A DNA stretch of 22,170 nucleotides from JAMIFN01 sp964608575 (lineage in GTDB: Bacteria > Pseudomonadota > Gammaproteobacteria > Burkholderiales > Burkholderiaceae_C). The position numbers were made by a program, and so were the translations under genes. Where the stretch lies: the NCBI GenBank assembly GCA_964608575.1, contig CAZSPW010000017.1:1-22170 (forward strand), given 5' to 3'. Positions 7,421 to 14,860 of this stretch are shown here, piece after piece. How positions within the stretch are numbered: position 1 is the stretch's first letter; every line of letters starts with the position of its first letter. The notes under the pieces were generated by a model. It searched no databases and had not been told where the DNA came from. It was given only the letters and a program-made list of their open reading frames with translations.

Positions 7421-7452
7421 AAAAGCCCGCCTCAGTTTAGGCGGGCTTTTTT
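7421..7452 (+). terminator. Rho-independent terminator after tRNA-Met
   Basis: A perfect 12-pair stem, AAAAGCCCGCCT (7421-7432) with AGGCGGGCTTTT (7439-7450), has a six-base loop and ends in six T. The A run on the 5' side would let it work on either strand, although no minus-strand gene ends here. Confidence 0.95.
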
Positions 7453-7524
7453 CCTTTGCGCGGCTTCTCTTGATTATATTTAGTTAGAACATCCGCTCTT
7501 TCAGCCAATTTAAAGGGGTTCACT

Positions 7525-8919
7525 ATGCGCCTAGAACACGATTTCCTCGGCTCCATGCCTATTCCTGATGATGCCTATTGGGGCGTACACAGTGCACGAG
7601 CATTAGAAAACTTCTCCATTACGGGGCATAAACTCACCGAAATGCCAGATCTGATTCGCGCATTTGCCATGGTTAAAAAAGCCGCCAGCCAAGCCAATGC
7701 CAGCCTAGGGGTGATAACAGCAAAACAAGCCGAAGCAATTGCACAAGCCTGCGATGAAATCTTGGCAGGGCAGTGGTATGAACAATTTGTCTGCGATGTG
7801 ATTCAAGGTGGCGCGGGCACCTCTACCAATATGAATGCCAATGAGGTGATCGCCAATCGCGCGCTGGAGATCATGGGTTTTGCCAAAGGCGAGTATGCGC
7901 AACTACACCCCAACGACCATGTCAACGCTTCGCAAAGTACGAACGACGCCTACCCTACTGCGGTAAAACTGGCCACCTATGCGGGCATTCAGCGCGTTGT
8001 GCAAGCATTGGCTGCCCTACGAAGCGCATTTAGCGCCAAAGCGCAAGAGTTTGCCCCTGTCTTAAAAGTAGGCCGTACGCAATTGCAAGACGCGGTACCG
8101 ATGACTTTGGGACAAGAGTTTGCCGCCTTTGCCAGCATGATCGCGGACGACGAGAAGCGTTTGGCCAGCTCGGCTGATTTGCTCTGTGAGATCAATTTAG
8201 GCGGCACCGCTATTGGCACAGGTATTAACGCCCCAGTTGGCTATATGCAAGCCGTAGTGCCTGCGCTGGCGCAAATCTCGGGTGTACCCGTGCGCGCTGC
8301 CCAAGATTTGATTGCCGCCACCAGCGATACTGGCGTGTTTGCTGATCTTTCCGGCGTACTCAAACGCATTGCCGTCAAGCTCTCGAAAATCAGCAACGAC
8401 TTGCGCCTGCTGTCATCGGGCCCACAAGCGGGCGTCGCCGATATCCACCTGCCAGCGCGCCAGGCAGGCTCATCCATCATGCCAGGCAAGGTCAACCCCG
8501 TGATTCCCGAAGTGGTGAATCAAGTTTGTTTTGAAGTCATAGGCAATGATGTGGCCATCACGATGGCAGCGGAAGCTGGGCAATTGCAGCTCAATGCTTT
8601 TGAGCCGCTGATGGCTTGGGCACTGCATAAAAGCCTGAAACACTTGGCTGCGGCCTGCCATACGCTGCAAGTGCATTGCGTCGAGGGTATCAGCGCCAAC
8701 CGAGACTTGCTGGATATGCGCATGCAGCAATCGGTTACTTTAGTAACCGCGCTTAACCCCTTAATCGGCTATGAAAAAGCGGCGGCTATTGCCAAAGCAG
8801 CACTAGGCAGTGGCAAACCCCTGGGGCAAGTAGCCGAAGAGTTAGGCATCATGAGTCACGAGGACATGAAACGCCTGCTGGTAGCCGAGCGCCTGACGCA
8901 AAGCGGTACGCTGAAATAA
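7525..8919 (+). CDS. aspA: Aspartate ammonia-lyase (aspartase)
   Basis: Reversibly deaminates L-aspartate to fumarate and ammonia. It belongs to the fumarase/aspartase superfamily. Signature regions are QGGAGTSTNMNANE at 94-107, HVNASQSTNDAYPT at 132-145, GRTQLQDAVPMTLGQE at 183-198 and the mobile catalytic loop GSSIMPGKVNPV at 315-326. Aspartase is preferred over class II fumarase because of the LQDAVPMTLGQE stretch and NDLRLLSSGP (291-300), which read like E. coli AspA throughout. The usual length is about 470 aa; this has 464. A good Shine-Dalgarno, AAAGGGG at 7512-7518, fixes the ATG at 7525. It stands alone between the tRNA terminator and a hairpin/promoter region before pyrH. An FNR-like half site upstream is not convincing. 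Confidence 0.93.
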   Translation: MRLEHDFLGSMPIPDDAYWGVHSARALENFSITGHKLTEMPDLIRAFAMVKKAASQANASLGVITAKQAEAIAQACDEILAGQWYEQFVCDVIQGGAGTSTNMNANEVIANRALEIMGFAKGEYAQLHPNDHVNASQSTNDAYPTAVKLATYAGIQRVVQALAALRSAFSAKAQEFAPVLKVGRTQLQDAVPMTLGQEFAAFASMIADDEKRLASSADLLCEINLGGTAIGTGINAPVGYMQAVVPALAQISGVPVRAAQDLIAATSDTGVFADLSGVLKRIAVKLSKISNDLRLLSSGPQAGVADIHLPARQAGSSIMPGKVNPVIPEVVNQVCFEVIGNDVAITMAAEAGQLQLNAFEPLMAWALHKSLKHLAAACHTLQVHCVEGISANRDLLDMRMQQSVTLVTALNPLIGYEKAAAIAKAALGSGKPLGQVAEELGIMSHEDMKRLLVAERLTQSGTLK

Positions 8920-8935
8920 AGGCCATTTCCTTGGC

Positions 8936-8965
8936 TCGCCTGTGCTGTCATAGCAGCTCAGGCGA
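8936..8965 (+). repeat. Stable hairpin between aspA and pyrH
   Basis: TCGCCTGTGCTG (8936-8947) pairs with CAGCTCAGGCGA (8954-8965) at 11 of 12 positions around a six-base loop. No T tract follows, so it is not a standard intrinsic terminator. It overlaps the likely -35 box of the pyrH promoter. The segment ATAGCAGCTCAGGC resembles the first part of the dispersed repeat described below, so it may be a degenerate copy. Confidence 0.6.
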
Positions 8966-8973
8966 CTTACAAT
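8945..8973 (+). promoter_or_regulatory. Probable sigma-70 promoter for pyrH
   Basis: CTGTCA (8945-8950, four of six) and TACAAT (8968-8973, five of six) are separated by exactly 17 bases. The predicted start is near 8980, giving a leader of about 55 bases before the pyrH ATG. The -35 and spacer lie inside an inverted repeat, which could form a cruciform or bind a dimeric regulator. Confidence 0.5.
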
Positions 8974-9035
8974 CCCGCCTCAAGCCTTCCCCTGCTTTTA
9001 TTGCACTAAAAAATACATAACGGAGCTTGACGCCC

Positions 9036-9767
9036 ATGACAACCAACACCACACCTACCCCTGCTCATCAACGCATCTTGCTCAAACTCTCAGGCGAGGC
9101 ACTGATGGGCGATGATGCTTTTGGCATCAACCGCGACACCATTGCGCGCATGGCGCAAGAGATCAAAGAAGTCGTCGATATGGGGGTGCAGGTGGCTGTC
9201 GTCATCGGCGGCGGTAATATTTTCCGTGGTGTATCCAGCGGCGCCGAGGGTATGGATCGCGCTACTGCTGACTATATGGGTATGCTGGCCACCGTCATGA
9301 ATGCGCTGGCGCTGGCCGACACCATGAATAACGCTGGCATGACAGCGCGAGTCATGTCGGCTATCAACATCGATCAAGTGGTCGAGCCCTATGTACGCCC
9401 TAAAGCCCTGCAGTATTTAGAAGAAGGCAAAGTCGTGATCTTCGCCGCTGGCACTGGCAACCCGTTCTTTACCACCGACACGGCTGCGGCTTTGCGCGGC
9501 GCAGAAATCGGCGCAGCCATGGTGCTCAAAGCCACCAAAGTCGATGGCGTTTACACCGCTGACCCCAAGAAAGACCCGAATGCCACACGGTACAGCCATT
9601 TGAGCTTTGACGATGCTATGCGCCAAAACCTGGGCGTCATGGACGCGGCTGCTTTTGCCTTGTGCCGTGACCAGAAGCTGCCGATTAAAGTCTTCTCCAT
9701 CTTCAAGGCTGGCGCACTCAAGCGCGTAGTTTTGGGGCAAGATGAAGGCACTTTGGTGCATGTATAA
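9036..9767 (+). CDS. pyrH: UMP kinase
   Basis: Phosphorylates UMP to UDP, the committed step toward all pyrimidine triphosphates and UDP-sugars for the cell wall. It is a bacterial hexameric UMP kinase of the amino-acid kinase fold. Motifs: KLSGEAL at 17-23, GGGNIFRG at 58-65, GTGNPFFTTDTAA at 139-151 and KATKVDGVYTADPKKDP at 165-181. The start is the ATG at 9036 with CGGAG at 9021-9025. An in-frame TTG at 9027 is too close to that site. At 243 aa the length is normal. The common proteobacterial neighbours upstream, rpsB and tsf, are missing; aspA is there instead. frr follows after 122 bases that hold an inverted copy of the dispersed repeat. Confidence 0.97.
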   Translation: MTTNTTPTPAHQRILLKLSGEALMGDDAFGINRDTIARMAQEIKEVVDMGVQVAVVIGGGNIFRGVSSGAEGMDRATADYMGMLATVMNALALADTMNNAGMTARVMSAINIDQVVEPYVRPKALQYLEEGKVVIFAAGTGNPFFTTDTAAALRGAEIGAAMVLKATKVDGVYTADPKKDPNATRYSHLSFDDAMRQNLGVMDAAAFALCRDQKLPIKVFSIFKAGALKRVVLGQDEGTLVHV

Positions 9768-9783
9768 AATAAGCACTGTTATT

Positions 9784-9832
9784 TTTATGATCATTTTGGG
9801 CTTTTAGGCCGTAAAAACTGCCTGAGCAGCTA
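9784..9832 (-). repeat. Dispersed intergenic repeat, copy 1 (inverted)
   Basis: Read on the minus strand this contains ATAGCTGCTCAGGCAG, then TTTTTACGGCCTAAAA, then GCCCAAAA and a CATAAAA end. That is the same series of blocks as the copies at 12829-12880 and 19347-19399. The core AGCTGC-TCAG-GCAGTT forms a small hairpin. It fills the pyrH-frr spacer. An AT-only hairpin, AAAATAA/TTATTTT (9766-9785), lies just before it at the pyrH stop. Confidence 0.8.
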
Positions 9833-9889
9833 TTTTTTCAATAGCAAAAAACCCATGCTTTTCATGATGGAATACCTGAGAGTTTGACT

Positions 9890-10453
9890 ATGAGCACGAT
9901 CGCCGACATCAAAAAAACCACTGAGAACAAAATGACGCAGTCGTTAGAGAGCCTGCGCAACAATTTGCAAAAAATCCGCACTGGCCGCGCCAACCCAGGC
10001 CTGCTCGACAGCGTCATGGTCGAGTACTACGGCTCTATGGTGCCGCTATCACAGGTGGCCAATGTCTCCACCATGGATGCCCGCACTTTGAGCGTGCAGC
10101 CCTGGGAAAAAGGCATGGGCGCCAAAATTGAAAAAGCCATCCGCGAGAGTGATTTAGGCCTGAACCCTGCTGCCATGGGCGATTTGCTGCGCGTGCCGCT
10201 GCCCATGATGACGGAGGAGCGCCGCAAAGAGCTGACCAAAGTCGTGCGCCATGAAGGCGAAGCCGCAAAAATCGCCATCCGTAATTTGCGCCGCGATGCC
10301 AATGAAGGCGTTAAAAAGCTGGTGAAAGACAAACTTGCCACCGAAGACGAGCAAAAACGCGCAGAAGCCGATGTGCAAAAAACCACCGATAAATTTATCG
10401 CGGATGTGGACAAAGTCGTCGCCGATAAAGAACAAGAAATGATGACGGTGTAA
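9890..10453 (+). CDS. frr: Ribosome recycling factor
   Basis: With EF-G it splits post-termination ribosomes so that subunits can be reused. The start is taken as the ATG at 9890, with GAGAG at 9878-9882 seven bases before it; an in-frame TTG at 9884 is too close. The product is 187 aa, the usual length, and shows LRTGRA-type helix contacts (KIRTGRANPGLLD), the domain II segment VQPWEKGMGAKIEKAI, and the C-terminal helix with RRDANEGVKKLVKD. It follows pyrH as in most proteobacteria but is separated by an inverted dispersed repeat. uppS starts 34 bases downstream without an obvious terminator, so they are probably cotranscribed. Confidence 0.97.
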   Translation: MSTIADIKKTTENKMTQSLESLRNNLQKIRTGRANPGLLDSVMVEYYGSMVPLSQVANVSTMDARTLSVQPWEKGMGAKIEKAIRESDLGLNPAAMGDLLRVPLPMMTEERRKELTKVVRHEGEAAKIAIRNLRRDANEGVKKLVKDKLATEDEQKRAEADVQKTTDKFIADVDKVVADKEQEMMTV

Positions 10454-10487
10454 GGCCTGCGCAGCCCCTACCCTGTTTGTAGTTTCC

Positions 10488-11207
10488 ATGCCCCAAGACC
10501 TCGCCCCGCAGCTGCACATTCCGCGCCATATCGCCATCGTGATGGACGGCAATGGGCGCTGGGCGAAAAAGCGCCACCTGCCGCGGCTGGCCGGGCATAA
10601 GCAAGGGGTAGAAGCCTTGCGCCAGATTGTTACCAGTTGCCATGATCTAGGTGTAGGCGCACTCACCGTATTTGCCTTTTCATCAGAAAACTGGAAGCGC
10701 CCACAAGAAGAAGTTTCCGGCCTGCTGGAACTCATGGGCTTGGCTTTGGCACGCGAAACCCCGCGGCTCCAAGCCAAAGGCGTGCGTATGCACTTCATTG
10801 GCGAACGCCAAGGTTTATCCGATCGCTTGCTCAAAGTGTTTGAAAAGTCTGAACACGAAACAGCCGGCGGCAAATCAATGGATTTCAACATCTGCTTCAA
10901 TTACGGCGGGCGTTGGGATATGGCGCAAGCGGCAGCTCAAGTAGCGGCCAAGGGTTTGGAAATGAGCCCAGAAAATATCGATCGCCATATGGCACTGGCG
11001 CATGTGCCTGACCCTGATTTGCTGATTCGCACAGGCGGTGAAACCCGCATCAGCAATTTTTTGCTGTGGCAGGCGGCCTATTCTGAACTGTATTTTTCTG
11101 ACAAGCTCTGGCCCGAATTCGACCATGCTGCGCTCTTGGAAGCCATCAGCGATTTCAATCGCCGTGAGCGGCGCTTTGGCAAAATCTCTGAACAATTAAG
11201 CCCATAA
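10488..11207 (+). CDS. uppS: Undecaprenyl diphosphate synthase (cis-prenyltransferase)
   Basis: Adds eight isopentenyl units in cis to farnesyl diphosphate, making the C55 lipid carrier for peptidoglycan and surface polysaccharides. Motifs: IVMDGNGRWA at 17-26 with catalytic D20, FSSENWKRP at 64-72, RTGGETRISNFLLWQ at 181-195 and SELYF at 199-203. Its 239 aa is normal. No clear Shine-Dalgarno is seen before the ATG. Its last 12 bases overlap the end of the antisense UDG-family gene, which separates uppS from its usual partner cdsA. Confidence 0.97.
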   Translation: MPQDLAPQLHIPRHIAIVMDGNGRWAKKRHLPRLAGHKQGVEALRQIVTSCHDLGVGALTVFAFSSENWKRPQEEVSGLLELMGLALARETPRLQAKGVRMHFIGERQGLSDRLLKVFEKSEHETAGGKSMDFNICFNYGGRWDMAQAAAQVAAKGLEMSPENIDRHMALAHVPDPDLLIRTGGETRISNFLLWQAAYSELYFSDKLWPEFDHAALLEAISDFNRRERRFGKISEQLSP

Positions 11208-11828
11208 GACGGCAGCCACCCGCTGGCGCAAAACGGGCAACACATCGGCCTCAAACCACGGATGGCGCGCTAGCCAAATATTATTTCGTGGGCTGGGATG
11301 CGGCAGAGGAAAAACGGGCAACCCGCCCGAGGCGATAACGCCAGCGCGACGCACCTTTTCGCTCAGCCTACCTTTTAGTTCTGGCAAATGGTAAGCCATG
11401 GCGTACTGGCCTACAGCCAAAATCAATTGCACCTGCGGCAGGCGCGCCAGCAAAGGCGCACGCCAAGCTGGCGCACATTCGGGTCTGGGCGGTAAATCCC
11501 CGCTTTTGCCCCGCCCAGGGTAGCAAAATCCCATAGGAATAATGGCCACTTGCGTTTCATCGTAAAAAGTTTCGTCATCTATGCCTAGCCATGCGCGCAA
11601 ACGATCGCCACTGGCATCGGTAAAAGGCCGCCCCGATGCATGCACTTTGCTGCCTGGCGCTTGCGAAGCAATCAAAATTCGCGCACTACTGGCCGCTTGT
11701 AGCACAGGGCGCGGCGGCAGCGGCAAATGCGCCGCGCAAATTTGGCAGGCGCGCACCTGCTGCAGCAAATCAGGCAGGCTGCGCTCCACTGGAATGATGG
11801 GCTGTACAAAATGGGGAACGGAGGGCAT
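11196..11828 (-). CDS. Uracil-DNA glycosylase family protein
   Basis: The fold and motifs are those of the UDG superfamily, which removes uracil or related damaged bases. With the ATG at 11828 the protein has 210 aa; an upstream TTG at 11864 is less likely. Motif A-like sequence ASQAPGS is at 54-60, followed by GRPFTDASGDRLRAWLG at 66-82. The catalytic-loop motif HPSPRN is at 177-182. A CxxC pair (C28, C31) near the N-terminus and C118 are present, but I cannot assign an Fe-S cluster as in family 4. Exact substrate and subfamily are open. It lies antisense between uppS and cdsA, overlapping uppS by 12 bases tail to tail and diverging from cdsA with 65 bases between. Confidence 0.8.
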   Translation of the reverse strand: MPSVPHFVQPIIPVERSLPDLLQQVRACQICAAHLPLPPRPVLQAASSARILIASQAPGSKVHASGRPFTDASGDRLRAWLGIDDETFYDETQVAIIPMGFCYPGRGKSGDLPPRPECAPAWRAPLLARLPQVQLILAVGQYAMAYHLPELKGRLSEKVRRAGVIASGGLPVFPLPHPSPRNNIWLARHPWFEADVLPVLRQRVAAVLWA

Positions 11829-11893
11829 ATGGGCAAACTGTAGCCCAGAGCAGCCTAAAATCAACCACTTCCATACTGAAAGCCCTGAACTTC

Positions 11894-12802
11894 ATGCTGC
11901 TGCCCCGCATCCTTACCGCCATCGTGCTATTGGCAATTCTCATTCCCGCCCTGTTCTACCCCAATCCGCTGCCCTTGGCTGGCATCGGTTTACTCATGAT
12001 GGGCGCTGCCGCTTGGGAATGGGGGCGCATGAATAGTCGCTTTACCACCAGCCGCTGGGTTTTAGTCGCGGTCACCATGGCCCTGTGCATGATGGGGGCG
12101 CAGCATCTGAGCGCCAGTCCAGGCACTTACACCTTTATCAATACCAGCGCACCGCAAGCGGGCAGCGTGGCCGCTTCGGGTTTGGCGGGGCAGCGTTCGC
12201 TGTGGCTGGTGGCCGCAGGCGTGTGGCTGCTGGGCGCGCCGCTACTCTTAAAGCGTGGTGTCGACGGCTGGCCGCGTATGCCTTCGGGTTTTCGTCTGCT
12301 ATTGGGCGCAGTGGTATTGAGTGCCGCCTGGCTGGGCATGATGCAACTGCGCCTGATCGGTATCAACACCCTGCTCTCCACCATGTGTCTGGTTTGGCTG
12401 GCCGATACCGGCGCTTACGCCGCAGGCCGTGCTTTGGGCAAACGCAAACTCGCGCCCAGTATCAGCCCAGGTAAAAGCTGGGAAGGTGCTGTTGGCGGCT
12501 TGCTGGCCGTGGCAGTCTTGGCAGGGTGTTGGCTTTGGCTGGACGGCGCATATGCGGCGCAAATCGATGCCCCCAGCATCTACACCCAGTTGCTAGGTAA
12601 ATGGGGCTGGGCAGGTTTGGCCGCAGCGCTGCTGTTGCTCTGCGCCATGAGCGTGGTCGGCGATTTGGCCGAATCCCTGATGAAGCGCGCCACCGGCGTA
12701 AAAGATTCCAGCCAATTGTTGCCTGGCCACGGCGGGGTGCTCGATCGCATCGACGCGCTCTTGCCTACTTTTATCCTGGCCATGGCTTTACTGGTACTGT
12801 AA
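11894..12802 (+). CDS. cdsA: Phosphatidate cytidylyltransferase (CDP-diacylglycerol synthase)
   Basis: Inner-membrane enzyme turning phosphatidic acid and CTP into CDP-diacylglycerol, the precursor of all phospholipids. It is strongly hydrophobic with several membrane segments (about residues 5-22, 27-40, 55-70, 103-120, 136-150, 158-170, 201-216, 240-255). It carries DTGAY at 171-175 and SPGKSWEG at 191-198. The full family signature runs from S261 (SxMKR, then K270-D271) to HGGVLDRID at 279-287. At 302 aa it is slightly longer than E. coli CdsA. A TAAAAT box at 11856-11861 may be its own -10, needed because the antisense UDG-family gene breaks the usual uppS-cdsA operon. Confidence 0.96.
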   Translation: MLLPRILTAIVLLAILIPALFYPNPLPLAGIGLLMMGAAAWEWGRMNSRFTTSRWVLVAVTMALCMMGAQHLSASPGTYTFINTSAPQAGSVAASGLAGQRSLWLVAAGVWLLGAPLLLKRGVDGWPRMPSGFRLLLGAVVLSAAWLGMMQLRLIGINTLLSTMCLVWLADTGAYAAGRALGKRKLAPSISPGKSWEGAVGGLLAVAVLAGCWLWLDGAYAAQIDAPSIYTQLLGKWGWAGLAAALLLLCAMSVVGDLAESLMKRATGVKDSSQLLPGHGGVLDRIDALLPTFILAMALLVL

Positions 12803-12828
12803 TGGCTGCTGTAAGCACTCTGTATTTC

Positions 12829-12880
12829 ATAGCTGCTCAGGCAGCTTTAACGGCCTAAATACCCAAAAACACTCTTAAAA
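12829..12880 (+). repeat. Dispersed intergenic repeat, copy 2 (forward)
   Basis: Blocks in order: ATAGCTGCTCAGGCAGCTTT, AACGGCCTAAAT, ACCCAAAAACAC, TCTTAAAA. The first block holds a perfect AGCTGC-TCAG-GCAGCT hairpin. The element ends two bases before the dxr ATG, so it forms the whole translation-initiation region of dxr. Confidence 0.85.
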
Positions 12881-12882
12881 AC

Positions 12883-14070
12883 ATGAAAAAAATCACCGTC
12901 TTGGGCGCTACAGGTTCTATTGGCGTCAATACCTTGGATGTGCTGGCTCGCCAGCAAGCCAACGAGTGGCAGGTGTACGCCCTTACCGCCTTTGGCCAAG
13001 TGGCTAAATTGGCCGAGCAATGCCTAGCACACCGCCCCGCTTACGCCTGGGTCGGCAGCGCCGAAAAAGCCCAAGAGCTGACGCAATTGCTGCGCAGCCA
13101 AGGCAGCAAAACCGAAGTGCTGCACAGCCCAGCCGATTTGTGCCGCCTGTGCGATGCGCCCGAGGTCGATGCCGTCATGGCCGCCATCGTTGGCGCTGCC
13201 GGTCTGCCGCCCAGCTTGGCCGCTGCCCAAGCAGGCAAACGCTTGCTGTTGGCGAATAAAGAAGCCCTGGTCGTCGGTGGTGATTTATTCATGCAAGCCG
13301 TGCGCGACAACGGTGCGCAATTGCTGCCGATTGATAGTGAACACTCGGCTATTTTCCAAAGCCTGCCTGACGACCCCGCGCGCTGGCAAACGGATGTGGA
13401 AAAAATCATCCTCACAGCTTCTGGCGGGCCTTTCCGTCAGCGCAACCCCAAAACCTTGGGGCAAGTCACCCCGGAAGAAGCTGTTGCCCACCCCAACTGG
13501 GTCATGGGGCGCAAAATCTCCGTCGATAGCGCCACCATGATGAATAAGGCGCTGGAAGTCATCGAAGCCCACTACCTCTTTGGCTTTGCGCCCGAGCAAA
13601 TCGAAGTCATCATCCACCCACAATCGGTCATCCACAGCATGGTGCAATACCGTGACACCTCAGTGGTGGCACAACTGGGCACACCCGATATGCGCGTGCC
13701 TATTGCCTTGGGCTTATCTTGGCCAGGGCGCACCAGCAGTGGTGCTGCACCGCTGGATTTCAAAGCCTTACAAGCCATGTCGTTTGAAGAAGCAGATGCG
13801 CTGCGTTTTCCTGGCTTGCAATTGGCATGGGCTGCGTTGCGCGGCGAAGCGGGCAGCACTTGTGTGCTGAATGCGGCCAACGAAGTGGCGGTGGATGCCT
13901 TTTTAAAACGCCAATTGCCCTTTGACCAGATCTACCGCGTCAATGCCGCAACTTTAGGCGGCCTGCAGCCTGGGCGCATCAGCCATATCGAAGACTTATT
14001 GGCTTTGGACCAAGAAGCCCGCGCTTTTGCATTAGGGCAAATCGCAGCAGCCGTCACGCAAGCTGCTTAA
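12883..14070 (+). CDS. dxr: 1-deoxy-D-xylulose-5-phosphate reductoisomerase
   Basis: NADPH-dependent rearrangement and reduction of DXP to 2-C-methyl-D-erythritol 4-phosphate, the committed step of the MEP isoprenoid pathway, which supplies precursors for UppS. The Rossmann motif GATGSIG is at 8-14. NKEALVVGG at 125-133, DSEHSAI at 151-157 (D151 and E153 as metal ligands), TASGGPF at 178-184 and KISVDSATMMNK at 211-222 form the active site. At 395 aa it is normal length. No Shine-Dalgarno is visible; a repeat element abuts the start. In most proteobacteria rseP and bamA follow dxr, but here it ends 15 bases from the convergent mtgA. Confidence 0.97.
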   Translation: MKKITVLGATGSIGVNTLDVLARQQANEWQVYALTAFGQVAKLAEQCLAHRPAYAWVGSAEKAQELTQLLRSQGSKTEVLHSPADLCRLCDAPEVDAVMAAIVGAAGLPPSLAAAQAGKRLLLANKEALVVGGDLFMQAVRDNGAQLLPIDSEHSAIFQSLPDDPARWQTDVEKIILTASGGPFRQRNPKTLGQVTPEEAVAHPNWVMGRKISVDSATMMNKALEVIEAHYLFGFAPEQIEVIIHPQSVIHSMVQYRDTSVVAQLGTPDMRVPIALGLSWPGRTSSGAAPLDFKALQAMSFEEADALRFPGLQLAWAALRGEAGSTCVLNAANEVAVDAFLKRQLPFDQIYRVNAATLGGLQPGRISHIEDLLALDQEARAFALGQIAAAVTQAA

Positions 14071-14085
14071 GCGCTGCTTGCAGAT

Positions 14086-14832
14086 TTATTCAGGCAAATC
14101 GGCTCCGCGCATACGCCCTTGGATGCTGCGGCTGCGGCGTTTCAAATAGCCCGAGGCTGGCGCTTGCTCAAATTTGCGCGGCGCAGGCAGCATGACAGCC
14201 AAACGCGCAGATTGCGCTGCATTCAGTTTGGCCGCATCTACGCCAAAGTAATACTGCGCCGCTGCTTGCGCGCCAAAAATCCCGCTACCCCACTCCACAT
14301 TGTTGAGGTAGATATCCAGAATGCGATCCTTGCCCAATATCCATTCCAACATATAGGTCAACACCAGCTCTTGCCCTTTGCGCAGTAAATGGCGCTCGCC
14401 CGAGAGAAACAAATTTTTTGCCAATTGCTGGCTAATGGTTGATCCACCCACCACTTTAGGCGGCTTGACTCTCGCATCGGGGTTGCGTTGGAGCCTAGCC
14501 TGGTTTTTTGCCTCGGCGCGTTCATTGCGTTTTTGCGCTTGGCGTATGGCATCCCATTCCACCCCGCCGTGATTGGCGAAATTGGCATCCTCACTGGCAA
14601 TCACTGCACGGCGCAGGCTATCGTTAATCGCGCTGCCAGCGACGGTTTCTTGGTTCCAAGTCCATTGCCCCTGCTGTGCCAAACTGATGAGCTGCGCGCG
14701 CTGAAAGGCGGTAGAGCTGGGTATAACAAGCCCCATCACAGCAATACGCAGCACAAAGTAAAGCTGCAAACAGCATAGCGCCAGCAATAACAAGAAAATC
14801 AAACGCCACAGAGTACGAAAACAAACAGCCAT
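14086..14832 (-). CDS. mtgA: Monofunctional biosynthetic peptidoglycan transglycosylase
   Basis: GT51 glycosyltransferase polymerising lipid II into glycan strands at the inner membrane. I use the ATG at 14832, giving 248 aa with an N-terminal membrane anchor (about residues 9-36). The longer frame to 14922 runs into aroE and adds an unrelated Cys/Arg-rich stretch. Motifs: SEDANFANHGG at 80-90 with catalytic E81, KVVGGSTISQQLAKNLFL at 126-143, RKGQE at 151-155 and ILDIYLNNVEWG at 171-182. No transpeptidase domain follows, hence monofunctional. It is last in a four-gene minus-strand run, 28 bases after aroE. Confidence 0.96.
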   Translation of the reverse strand: MAVCFRTLWRLIFLLLLALCCLQLYFVLRIAVMGLVIPSSTAFQRAQLISLAQQGQWTWNQETVAGSAINDSLRRAVIASEDANFANHGGVEWDAIRQAQKRNERAEAKNQARLQRNPDARVKPPKVVGGSTISQQLAKNLFLSGERHLLRKGQELVLTYMLEWILGKDRILDIYLNNVEWGSGIFGAQAAAQYYFGVDAAKLNAAQSARLAVMLPAPRKFEQAPASGYLKRRSRSIQGRMRGADLPE

Positions 14833-14860
14833 AGTGTTATATCGGTGTTGTATCAGTGTT

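Noticed and set aside
7470..7483. FNR-like site before aspA (TTGAT followed by four bases)
   Set aside because: Only the left half-site matches; the right half should be ATCAA and is not.
10154..10900. Minus-strand open frame of 248 codons spanning frr and uppS
   Set aside because: Antisense to two well-supported essential genes and carries no domain; explained by codon bias of the coding strand.
14071..14085. Shared bidirectional terminator between dxr and mtgA
   Set aside because: The 15-base gap has no stable stem and no T tract.
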